Shown here: piece after piece, positions 50,495 to 61,585 of the stretch
How positions within the stretch are numbered: the first letter of the stretch is position 1
How the letters are laid out: each line of letters opens with the position of its first letter
Source of the DNA: Ziziphus jujuba
Lineage: Eukaryota; Streptophyta; Magnoliopsida; Rosales; Rhamnaceae
Length of the DNA: 64,000 nucleotides
NCBI RefSeq assembly: GCF_031755915.1
Contig: NC_083382.1
Span: 6,944,001-7,008,000, forward strand
Direction: 5' to 3'
Notes under the pieces: model-generated
What the model was told of the DNA's origin: nothing
What the model saw: the letters and a program-made list of their open reading frames with translations, nothing else
Database searches by the model: none
Made by a program: the position numbers and the translations under genes

Positions 50495-51110
50495 TTAATA
50501 CCAAAAAGAATTCCTTAGTTCTTCAAATTGATGATCATATCTTGATGTTTCACGTGTATAACAATAGGCATTCCAACTCATCATATTAGAGAAATTTTCC
50601 ATGTAATTGTAGATGTGCCAAGTATATCTTTCTCTATCAATCCCAACCAATTGTCCAAGTGGAGGATAGTGTGGATTTATCCAATGAGGAGTGTAACATT
50701 CATTTTGAGACATGGGATGATTGAAGATATCAACATCGTAATCTCTATGAGGATTATGTGAGCTCATTTGACCAATTGGATACACAATTGGAATCTCAGA
50801 ATTTCCAGATTGAGAATTAACTTGTGTATTTAAACTCATTGCATCCAAAGAGTTAGAAAGATAATCTTCATCATGTTGATTCATCATCGAATTGCCATAA
50901 TGCCTTCTTGAACCAGTGCCTGCTGTTCGAGCTCCATGATCAAAATCCTGTGTTGCATGTGTATATTGATCTTCACCAGTAAATGGGCTTAATGGTTGTT
51001 GGCTTGGTTCTCGATAGTATGTTCCACTCCCACCTCCACCTATATTATATCCTCCTCCTCTATTGCCACCACCACCACCACTGCCACCGTCATTGTCGTC
51101 GTCGTCGTCG

Positions 51111-51143
<33 letters not shown>

Positions 51144-53894
51144 AGATCAACAACATCATCATCATCTTCATCCTCATATTCATTTCATTGAGAATAACTA
51201 CCACCAAATGTTTCTACACGAGGACTAAATCGTCTAGTTGAAGGCCTTGTCACTACTTCAAACGAATAATTTCCTCCACTATCACTGCTCATAACTTCTT
51301 CAGCAATAACATTCTCAACATTTATCCCTAATTGTGAAGCATGCATTGCGACTCGAGGATCTGGATTGCCTTCCTCATCATCTAAGTGTGAATTCTTAAC
51401 CCATTGGATAATAGGATTATCTTCATCTTCACCAGGGTCACAATTTCAAGAAGATCCAAATAATCAGAATCTAATTGCGGTTGATTTGTTAATTCCATAT
51501 CACGTATCCGCAATTTCATATTATAGTAGCAAAAAACCAATTTCTGAAGTTTTTCATATGCGAGTCTATTTCGTTGTTTTGTGTGTATTAAAGCGAAGGT
51601 GCTCCAATTACGCTCGCATGCGGATGATGATACAGTTTGTGACAAAATACGCATTGCCAATTTTCTGAGTGTTGGGGTGCTATTACCATACATTGTCCAC
51701 CATTCAGCTGTATATTTCAACATTATAAATTAAAATATATTAAATTTTAAAAAAAGTTTAATTATTAATAAAATTTTTGATATTAAGCACATTTTTTTAT
51801 AACAAGTAATTGAAATGCACATACCAGGTATCATTTCTGCCCGGGCGGCAATTGCAGCACGATCACCAAACCCTTTTCGTGCATCTCTAAAGCATATTAT
51901 CTATATGTAAAAATGAAAAAAATTATAAAAAATGTTATTAGTATGTTAGTTAAAAAATAATAATAAACAAAATCTTACTTCATTTCCAAATTGAGATATA
52001 CGATCCGAATTTGGATATAATGCTGCAAAGACATCATGAACAGCTTGTACAAGATCTGAATCAGTGCCAATTCCTTCTTTATACTGGAACCGTGGATTCA
52101 GAAAGTATGCTACAAAATAATAATAAAAATTAAATCTAATATATAAATTATAAGACAAAATATTAATTAATAATAACTAATTGACATAAAATTACCAGCC
52201 ATATGGAGAGGATGAGAAAGTGTATTGTCCCATCGAGCATTTATGATGCCCATCACCCACTGAATTCCTCTTTGGTTATTGATTGCATATCTCATTTTTT
52301 GAAAACAATCATACAATATTGGCATGGTAGGTATGAACTCAGCATCAACAATTCGCAAAATATTATATAATGGCCCATACAAATTAATAACGTGAGTAAC
52401 AGAATCCCAAAAATGATTATCAAGGATAAGTTTCTCCACTTCTTTACCTCCTTTTGTTCGACTCAATTGATGCTCAGCCCATGCATCGCTTGTAAAGACT
52501 TGTTTTAGAGAAGCTTTCTTTTTAAGGAGACTATTTAAAGCAATATAGTTTGTTGCAAACCTTGTTGCTCCTGGTCGAACGATGTCTCCTTTGCATATAT
52601 CTCGCATTAAAGAAAGTAACCAATTATGATTATAAATATAATTGGTTATCATTCTTGCACGCTGAATGATCCTTGCAATACTTTCATGCTTTCCAATATC
52701 CTCAAATATAAGATCAATACAATGCGCAGCACATGGTGTCCAATACAAGTTGTACTGTGTCATCAATTTCTTACCAGCCTTTACGAATGCAGAACCGTTA
52801 TCCGTGACTACCTGCACAACATTGTTCTTGCCCACTTCATTGATAACATTCTCCAAAAGTTTGTATATATACTTATAGTTTTTTATTTTATCTGAGGCAT
52901 CAACTGACTTAAGAAACACTGATGACCCTTTGCAATAGACCATAAAATTCAATATTGACAGCTTAGTTGGTCCTGTCCATCCATCGCACATAATTGTACA
53001 ACCATATGTCTTCCAGCTTTCTTTAAACTTTTCAATATGCTGTTGCATCTCTTTATATTCCATGTCTAGATATTTTTCCTTAATTTCATATGGAGATGGA
53101 ATTTGAACTCCCATACCTGATTGTTGAGCACCAACGATCATGTTTTTGAAATGGTGCGATTTTGCCTTTGCAGGTGGGACATTATCATAAATAAAGAACT
53201 TTGCTACTAGCCTTCCCAATGTGTTTTTCATACCACCTTTTGTCAACACATCTTTTATATTTTTTTGTTTTGCACTGGATGACTTATACAACGAAGGTGC
53301 AAGTGCAACTGGAGAAAATTGTTGAGATTGTTGTCTACGAATGGGCTCCCTCACACTTGTTGCACGACGAAATTGAGCATATGGTTGACTACCACCCTCT
53401 CGAGAAGATCCTGATCCTTGACCTCTAGGGTTAACAAAGTTCCTTCGTTGTTCTTCTTCCCATCTATCTTGTTTAGATGCACGGACTGCAGCTTTATATG
53501 AGTCTCTTTCATCAGGATGCATATCTGCTGGATATATACATATATCATCATTATCATCATCATCATCGTCACCATCATCATAATTACTCCGAGATGGAGC
53601 TAAGTTACCCCGTAATTCATTACGAATGTCTTCCTCCATTGTCTTTTTTTTCAATTTTGCATGTTCTTTCTTCCTCAAATAATGGTAAATCTCTTTCTTC
53701 ACTTCTGGAGGTACATTGGGGCACTTCTTGACATTACTTTTTGGATCGGAATGTGCTAAATGATACTTTAATCTTGTTATTCCACCACTTTGCATTTTAT
53801 GGTTACAATATTTGCAAATTGTACCATACTTGTTACCTTCAATTGGAATACAATGTGACCAAGCTGGATCTGCTTTTCCGCTACTACTTTCCAT
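50495..53894 (-). pseudogene. hAT transposase (BED zinc finger, DUF659, dimerisation domain), broken
   Basis: Exons on the minus strand: 53894-52196, 52109-51979, 51900-51825, then from 51707. GT/AG junctions keep the frame through HMA-AYFLNPRFQY and AEMIP-AEWWTMYGN. The BED finger is near residues 10-60 (C27, C30, H45, H48). CDGWTGPT and VTDNGSAFVKAG supply the two expected catalytic Asp residues within DUF659. The last exon has the dimerisation motif SSSACERNWSTFA. Two lesions are visible: a frameshift at about 51435-51445 and a TGA at 51187-51185 in the restored downstream frame. The C-terminal part holds an Asp run encoded by ATC/GTC repeats (51100-51175) and a Gly-rich segment, ending at 50495. 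ATG 53894 is preceded by a splice acceptor (TTATTAACAG), so a leader intron is likely. Confidence 0.85.
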
Positions 53895-53899
53895 TTTTC

Positions 53900-55710
53900 C
53901 TGTTAATAATCATACATAATTATTAAGTTAATAATAATATTAAAAACAACAATAGGAATAAGAAAAATAATAATAATAATAAGAAGTAAAAAATAATAAA
54001 AGTAATAATAATTTCAATAATAATAAGAATAACAATAATAACAATATTAATAACAATAATAACAACATTAATAATAATCATGATAATAATAACAATATTA
54101 ATAATAATATAAATAATAACAACATGATAATAATAATAATAACAATAGTAAGAAGAATAATAATAACCATAATAACAATATTAATAATAATCATGATAAT
54201 AATAACAATATTAATAATAATATAAATAATGACAACATGATAATAATAATAATAACAATAGTAAGAAGAATAATAATAACCATAATAACAAATATTAATG
54301 ACAATAATAACAACATTAATAACAATAATAACAACATTAATAATAATCATGATAATAATAACAATATTAATAATAATATAAATAATAACAACATGATAAT
54401 AATAATAATAACAATAGTAAGAAGAATAATAATAACCATAATAACAAATATTAATGACAATAATAACAACATTAATAACAATAATAACAACATTAATAAT
54501 AATCATGATAATAATAACAATATTAATAATAATATAAATAATAACAACATGATAATAATAATAATAACAATAGTAAGAAGAATAATAATAACCATAATAA
54601 CAAATATTAATAACAATAATAACAACATTAATAACAATAATAACAACATTAATAATAATCATGATAATAATAACAATATTAATAATAATATAAATAATGA
54701 CAACATGATAATAATAATAATAACAATAGTAAGAAGAATAATAATAACCATAATAACAAATATTAATAACAATAATAACAATATTAATAATAATCATGAT
54801 AATAATAACAATATTAATAATAATATAAATAATAACAACATGATAATAATAATAATAACAATAGTAAGAAGAATAATAATAACCATAATAACAAATATTA
54901 ATAACAATAATAACAACATTAATACTAATAACGATAATAAATATAATAAGAATAATAATTAGAAGAAAAATAACAATAATAATAATATTAATAATAATAA
55001 ACAACAATCATAACAAGATTAATAATAATATTAATAATAGAAATAATAATGACTACATTAATAAAAATAATAACATCAACGATAATAACAATATTCATAA
55101 CAATCATGATAATAATAACAATAATAACAATATTAAAAATAATATAAATAATAACAATATTAATAATAATATAAATAATGACAACATGATAATAATAATA
55201 ATAACAATAATAAGAAGAAAAATAATAACCATAATAATAATATTAATAATAATAACAACAAAATTAATACTAATAACGATAATAAATATAATAACAATAA
55301 TAAATTAGAAAAAAATAACAATAATAATAATATTAATTATAATAATAATAACAATATTAATAATAATATAAATAATAAGAATATTAATAACAATAATAAC
55401 AATAATAATTAGAAATTGTTAAATAATAAACACAATTTTAATAATATTTATTATTGAAATGCTTACTTTTGAGGATTTAGAAATTGTGAATTGATAATTT
55501 TTTTCTAACGTGGATCTTCCAAAAATTCTTCCTTTTATGAATATAAATGTTGAATAAAGAAAGAAAAGAAGATTAAAAACTAAACTTCGCGTGCACTCAA
55601 TTTCATTTTTCTGAAGCTTTATGTTTACTCTCTCTATGATTTATGCTGAAAGTGAAACAGACGGATTCAAAACATCAAAACATAAATACACCAATATTTA
55701 TAGTACTTAC
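53900..55710 (-). other. Probable 5'-leader intron of the hAT transposase gene
   Basis: On the minus strand AAGAG|GTAAGTACT at 55710 is a strong donor and ATTAACAG just before the transposase ATG is a good acceptor. The intervening 1.8 kb is mostly a minisatellite. Inferred from splice signals only. Confidence 0.45.
53925..55420. repeat. AAT/AAC-type minisatellite with 156-bp period
   Basis: The landmark ACATGATAATAATAATAATA occurs at 54122, 54235, 54391, 54547, 54703, 54838 and 55184. Spacings are 113, 156, 156, 156, 135 and 346. The short units lack one 21-bp subunit (AATAACAACATTAATAACAAT type), so length changes in steps of about 21. The array makes long spurious frames on both strands. 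Confidence 0.92.
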
Positions 55711-56112
55711 CTCTTCAAGTTTATAATTGTCTCGTGAATGTACTTTAAAAAAAAAAACAAAAATGACAGCACAAATTTAATAGTAACTTTATTATTTCGA
55801 GGCTATAATAACTTTATTTTATTATTTCTTTCCGCAATTCTTTCGTTGTATTATTTGTTTCTGGAATTGTTAGATGGTTTTTTTTCGTCACTTTTACTTT
55901 TTCAGTCAGAGGCTCAAAAGCTCAAAGCATGTGAACTCACAGTAAATTTATTTTTTTTTTCATTTCAAATTTTTTTTCAATACTTTCAGCATCATACTTG
56001 ATTAATATTTTGAAAAAAAAAAAATCAAACAATCAATCATTTCGGCTTTCTTCAATTTCGGCTCTCACCCTCTCAATCAAATTTTTTTTTTTAAGCCAAT
56101 AACAACCGAAAA

Positions 56113-56115
<3 letters not shown>

Positions 56116-56152
<37 letters not shown>
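56116..56152. repeat. Poly(A) run of 37 bases
   Basis: A pure A tract within the hAT 5' region. Length in the assembly may be unreliable. Confidence 0.95.
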
Positions 56153-56153
<1 letters not shown>

Positions 56154-56529
56154 ACCCAATTTCCCAATTTCGGCCTCTCTCTTCTCTTCCCTTCTCTTGT
56201 CTTCTCGTCTCTTCTCTCTGTGAAAACTGAAAACCCCATCTCTTCCCCCCCTCCGGCCGGCCATCTCTTCAAGCTTCTTCTCCCGGCCGACCAAACACAC
56301 AGCAAACACACACACAAACACACACACTCGAGAGGGCCGAGACTCATAACCAGGAATTAAAAAAAAAAAACAAATTTCTTTGCCTTGCTAGCAAATTGAC
56401 ACTTTGACAGATCGTTAATGGCTCGCGTGAAGGGGAATTGGCTAGCGTGAAGGGGAAAAAATTAGCTGCCTCGCTGGATAAACCGACTGCCTCGATGGAG
56501 AAACCGACTGCCTCGCTGGGTGACTGGGT

Positions 56530-57640
56530 CACTGCTCTGCTGCTGGGATGCTGGGAAATTGGATTGATTTTTCATTTTTTTCTGTATTTTTCTGCTGCTG
56601 GGATGCTGCATCAATTTCCCCTCATTCCCCCCCCCCCCAACCGAATGATCCCCTCATTCCCAATCATAGTTTTTTTTTATTTTTTTCTGTATTTTTCTGC
56701 TGCTGGGAAATTGAATTGATTTTTTTTATATTTTTTTCTGTATTTTTCTGCTGCTGGGATGCTGGGAAATTGGATTGATTTTTCATTTTTTTCTGTATTT
56801 TTCTGCTGCTGGGATGCTGCATCAATTTCCCCTCATTCCCCCCCCAACCGAATGATCCCCTCATTCCCAATCATAGTTTTTTTTTATTTTTTTCTGTATT
56901 TTTCTGCTGCTGGGAAATTGAATTGATTTTTTTTTATTTTTTTCTGTATTTTTCTGCTGCTGGGATGCTGGGAAATTGGATTGATTTTTCATTTTTTTCT
57001 GTATTTTTCTGCTGCTGGGATGCTGCATCAATTTCCCCTCATCCCCCCCCCCCCCCCCCCCAACCGAATGATCCCCTCATTCCCAATCATAGTTTTTTTT
57101 ATTTTTTTCTGTATTTTTCTGCTGCTGGGATGCTGGGAAATTGGATTGATTTTTCATTTTTTTCTGTATTTTTCTGCTGCTGGGATGCTGCATCAATTTC
57201 CCCTCATTCCCCCCCCCCCAACCGAATGATCCCCTCATTCCCAATCATAGTTTTTTTTATTTTTTTCTGTATTTTTCTGCTGCTGGGAAATTGAATTGAT
57301 TTTTTTATTTATTTTTTTCTGTATTTTTCTGCTGCTGGGATGCTGCATCAATTTCCCCTCATTCCCCCCCCCCCAACCGAATGATCCCCTCATTCCCAAT
57401 CATAGTTTTCTTTATTTTTTTCTGTATTTTTCTGCTGCTGGGAAACTGGATTGATTTTTTATTTCTGTTTGCTGCATCAATTTCCCCTCATTCCCCCCCA
57501 ACCGAATGATCCCCTCATTCCCAATCATTATTTTCTTTATTTTTTCTGTATTTTTCTTCTGCTGTTTGGTTAATTGGATTAATTCTTTGTTTGCTGCATC
57601 AATTTCCATTTATTCCCCCCCCCCGAACCGATATATCCAG
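56530..57640. repeat. T-tract/C-tract minisatellite
   Basis: The unit contains TTTTTTCTGTATTTTTCTGC, TGCTGGGATGCTG, CATCAATTTCCCCTCATT, a C run of 7-18, CCGAATGATCCCCTCATT and CCCAATCATAGTTTT. The CCGAATGATC word occurs at 56641, 56848, 57064, 57222, 57377 and 57502, with a decayed last copy near 57623. Spacing is irregular (207, 216, 158, 155, 125) because an inner unit is doubled in some copies. Confidence 0.9.
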
Positions 57641-57882
57641 AAATTTCCACATTTTACCATCGACAACCCACCCGATCTTTCCACCTTATCCACCCAAAAT
57701 CCGACATCTTCACCGACAATGGCCGATTCCGTCGACTTCCATCGATTCCGGCGACAGATCGACGACACGCGTGCAAGAAACGTTTCCCCCCCCCCCCCCT
57801 GTCGGTGTCGAACAGCGTCAACAACGGAAATTATCGTCGACATTTCCACTGTCTCGCCGATTTTTACTTCCCTGATTGCAAC

Positions 57883-59714
57883 TACAGCATTTCCCCTATG
57901 TAGGAAACAATATGGGTTCACCGTTGGCCATTGCCTGTTTGAAAGTCTTGATCATACTCTTTACCATGCTATTAGATTGAGTAGTCGTTATTATTCTGTG
58001 CAAGTTTTATGGACTTGCAAAGGCTGCGTGTAAATCAAAGACTAGGTATGTGGTTGACACCCACCCTAGGAGGGCATGTCATGCTCAGAAGCTTTTCTTA
58101 GGGGAAAGCATGCATAAAAGAACTCCCTAACAAATATCATCACCATAGGCGGTTGGCCTTTACATATGCTAGTACTGCCAGAGGAGTTATATTTTATAGG
58201 TCCTTAAGGATAGTTTCATTCTTAGAGCCATAAGAATGAATGATTCTGTTGGAAATTGTTATAAGTGGGTGATTACATAGCAGCCTATCATGAACTCTGA
58301 TGATATCCTCTTAGAACTGTAAATATCTCCAAAGCTTATTTCTTTAAAGACTCCTTGTATTTGCTCGATGGACCTTGGAGACCGACTAGAGAACGTGAAC
58401 TTTATTTTATTGATCTGTGACTGTAATATATGGCCAAAGTGACTTTCTGAGTACCTTTCTATCTCAGCTCTTCTTGCAGATTGCTCGATTTTTCTCTCTT
58501 TCTCTTATGTCGCCCTTTACAAGTTTTGTATGTAGTTGTGATGCAAGATGGAAACAACCTCTAAAAACCTATCAGAGAAGAGGAAAAACAGATTCTAAGG
58601 CCCAAACATTAATTTGGCATGATATAGGACAAGATGGGCTTATTTGGGATCTTCAAGGATTTTAGTAGATTAATTTAGTTTTCTATTTTTAATTAGAGTA
58701 TTTTATTATTTAACTACGTTTCCTATTATTTTAGTTTCCTAATGTTATTAGATGATTTTAATATAAATAGGGTTCTTTGTAATTCTTGGAGGAGTTAATC
58801 AATATTACAAGAATTTTATGAGATTATTTTCTCTGGTTTTGTGTGATGCAAAACAAACTTAGGTGTGATGCCTAGGGTTTTGGGAGTGATTCCTAAAATC
58901 AATCTAGTGTGATACTAGAATCCTATCTATTTCTTTCCTATTTTCTTTCCTATCTATTTCTTTCCTATTCTCTTTCTTTCCCTATCTATCCTACATCAAG
59001 TTCCTTATGGTGCTCATCATTTTCTAATTCATGAACCTCAGCAACATATTTTTCCTTTTAGTTGAAGGAAGAGTTTAAGCAAGCTCACCTATATTTAGCT
59101 TCTTCTTCTTCTTCTTCTTTACTTTTTTAGCATACTAATTCTTGTAAACCTTTTAGTTATTTATTGATCTTCTTCTTCTTCTTCTTTATTTTTTTTTTCT
59201 ACTATACTTTTTTAGCATACTAATTCTTGTAAACCTTGTAGTTATTTATTGAATGCTGGTAAAATATGTTACTCACATTTTTTATCTATGGGAATGCGTT
59301 GATAAAATGTTAGTTAACTCTAACATTCCTTCTACTTACTTCAATTTTGGAACTTGATGCATCTATAAACATGCATAATTCTTCCATTGTGTATAGTTGG
59401 TTTCTACGTGTACTCGTTTTTATCTTTTGGATTCATATATTTGAAATGAATTGTTCTATTTTATTTTTTTGGTTTGTTAGATATCATTTACTGCTGTTTA
59501 ACAAGGTGTGCATCATATGACAGGTGAATATGAATAGTATATAGTTGCAAAGGGGGTTGTACAAAGTGGGTCGAAAAGGTACTCACGTTATGCATTTCTT
59601 GTAAAATGCCTTCCATTTTATAGTTGTAGTTACTTATTTATGAGTACATATGTGCTTGGTGCTCACTACTTGGTTCAAAACAGATTGATATTGATTGTAA
59701 TTGATTCACGTTTT

Positions 59715-59746
<32 letters not shown>

Positions 59747-60633
59747 TCAATTCTTTACGTAATTGTTTATTATATGAAGGAAAGGCAGGAACTAGCAATG
59801 CTTTTTTTTTCTTTTTTTCTTTTTTCTTTTTTTAACATACTTTTTCACGAAGTTTATTCTTCTGAGTAAATGAATTTCTTGAATATGTTTATGGAATGAG
59901 CATGACTTAAATTAAATCATAGAATTCCTAAGGTTGTTATTGTCATTGACTCGTTGTTCATATAATGGTCAATTTCATCATTATTTTAAGGTCTGCTGAT
60001 TCAAGTGACTACATGTTGCATGCAAAGCAGCAAGTTATACTATTAAAAACTTAGCAGGAAACTGAATATAGGACCTATCTACGTAAAGCTAATAGAGACT
60101 TAAATCATTTAGAATTACAAATTGCAGAGGATGGATCCGAGTATATGCTCTAGAACCCATTTGGAAAATCTGTTGTCTGTTGTGTTGACTTGCTATACAA
60201 GTTTGGTATGCTTGTTATTGGTTAAAGCTTTTAGAGTTGATAATAGCTTAAGATGGTATGAGAGCTCTAGTTGCCCATCTAATCTTGCGTCAGTTCCTGG
60301 TAACACCTACACTTGATAATTTATTGTTCTTCATGGATAAGATCTCACTTTTTGTCTTTCTATTGATGGACCTATCCATGAAAGAAAGTGTTAAGTGTGT
60401 ATTGCGTTTCCTTAATATACATAGTTTAATCATTTTCCTTTTAGCTCAAGTCTTTCATATTAAATTTTCTTTTAGCTTAAGTTTTTCAGATTGATGGTAA
60501 CTTAACTTTTGTTTCTCAATGGTTATTTCTTATTCTGTGCTTAAAGTTGCATAAAATTTATAGTGTGCTTAAAGTTGCATAAAATTTATAGGGTGGCAGT
60601 TGACTTAATGTACTTATATGACCTTCCTTGTAG
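57883..60633. other. Region right of the hAT element, no confident gene
   Basis: Mixed sequence. At 58690-58996 a TATA-like AATATAAATAGGG followed by TTCTTTGTAATTC and a CTTTCCTAT-rich tail resembles the promoter-to-end part of an LTR, but I could not find matching ends. A direct repeat with 85-bp period (TTTTTTAGCATACTAATTCT at 59123 and 59208) and a 28-bp tandem duplication (60536-60591) are present. At 60250 GATGGTATGAGAGCTCTAG resembles a retrotransposon primer-site context. No intact frame. Confidence 0.5.
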
Positions 60634-61585
60634 GTTGTGACATAATTATTACATAAGACAAAGGAGTATCTCTGGTCCATGCAGAAATATCTTCGAGCGA
60701 AGTTCTAGTTCGGGATTGCTCAAAGTATGGTACCTTTATTAACAAAAACCTTGGCTCAATGGAGAAAGTTCATCAGTTCCCAAATAAAGAAACCACTTTA
60801 AGAGATGGAGACCTGGAACTGATAATGCAACCTACAAGTACGTTAATATTATAACGTAATATTATTTGTCTTTGTTATCTAGAAGTATATGAATTGCCTG
60901 GAGCATCAGGTGATGCAACTTTTTTTGGTTCAGGGTATTCACATATTTGAGAATGCACATCATCATGAAAATTTTATAATACGATCAAACCTAATTGATG
61001 CTGGAAGATTCCAAATGTAGTAACTTCTGTTGAAAGTGACGTGATCTCTGGCATTTTTTTCCTTCTTTTTATTTATTTCTAATCTCCTTTTAGAGTTCTG
61101 GCAGTGGCTTGATGGAACTTAAAAGATTGATGAGAGTTTTTGTGGGATGGTATTGGGGAGGGTTTTAAAGGGCATTTGGTTTCCTGGGAAGCAGTATGTA
61201 AAAATATTCCAAAGAGGGTTTAGGAGTGCCTTAACTCAAATATCTCTGGAGGCCCCCCCACCAGAGCATGGATCCTTGTGGTTCAAGTTATTGAAAAAAG
61301 CAAGGATGGTCTCTAATCTAACGATTGGAACTCAGTTATGATCACTAGAGTAATGCTCGGAAATCCATGGAAGCTTATATCACAGGATTTCATGCTTCTA
61401 TCAAAAGTAAAAAATAAAAATCACATGATTATACTAGACATGCGCTGCAAATTCTTCTACTATTCATGTTTATTCCTTGTGATGGATATCATGTAGGTTT
61501 TATTTTGTTCCACTAACTTTCTGGGACTGCTGCTTGAAGACCTTCCAAGTGAATCATCCCCTTCAAGACAAAATTTCATCAATTG
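60634..61585 (+). pseudogene. Decayed nibrin-like (NBS1) gene fragment: FHA-domain exon and the next exon
   Basis: NBS1 is the FHA/BRCT adaptor of the MRE11-RAD50 DNA-break complex. Exon-like 60634-60837 follows TTCCTTGTAG and ends before GTACGT. Its frame reads a GCDIII-like start, an in-frame TAA at 60654-60656, then DKGVSLVHAEI, DCSKYGTFINKNLG, KVHQFPNKETTLRDGD, with the next codons disturbed by a small deletion before NATYK-like wording. A second exon, 61497-61585 (after ATCATGTAG, before GTCAGT), continues in phase: FYFVPLTFWDCCLK, then VNHPLQDKISSIG. Splice sites and phase agree with each other, which supports a real gene origin. I found no first exon and no BRCT continuation. The family name rests on my memory of plant nibrin sequences. 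Confidence 0.6.

Larger units (their letters stand above)
50163..57874 (-). mobile_element. hAT-superfamily DNA transposon, 7.7 kb
   Basis: The left end is CAGTGAAGAAAATATCG and the right end, read inward on the other strand, is CAGGGAAGTAAAAATCG: 14 of 17 match, and a looser match continues to a shared TGGAAATGTCGA about 25-30 bases further in. The flanks carry the exact 8-bp repeat ATTGCAAC. Inside is a minus-strand BED/DUF659/hAT-dimerisation transposase gene, now broken. The left subterminal region has repeated ATATCGAT(A/G)GAAAT words, typical of transposase-binding subterminal repeats. The region between the right end and the coding start is almost 4 kb and is largely two minisatellites. 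Confidence 0.85.

Noticed and set aside
51100..51175. ATC/GTC triplet run considered as an independent microsatellite locus
   Set aside because: It is in frame with the transposase tail and encodes its Asp run, so it is treated as part of that gene.
54078..55007. 309-codon frame on the minus strand and a 241-codon frame on the plus strand
   Set aside because: Both are products of the AAT/AAC minisatellite; the residues are only repeats of Ile/Tyr or Asn and carry no domain.
56033..56347. 104-codon minus-strand frame with a Phe run
   Set aside because: The Phe run is the 37-base poly(A) tract read in reverse; the rest has low-complexity composition inside the hAT element.
56923..57294. 123-codon plus-strand frame with repeated FFYFFLYFSAAG-like words
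   Set aside because: Direct translation of the minisatellite units.
57506..58033. 175-codon plus-strand frame starting in the T/C minisatellite
   Set aside because: It crosses the right end and target duplication of the hAT element and contains poly-C-derived Pro runs, so it cannot be one old gene.
58690..58996. Possible solo LTR
   Set aside because: It has a TATA-to-tail layout like an LTR, but no TG start paired with a target duplication could be found, so no element is claimed.
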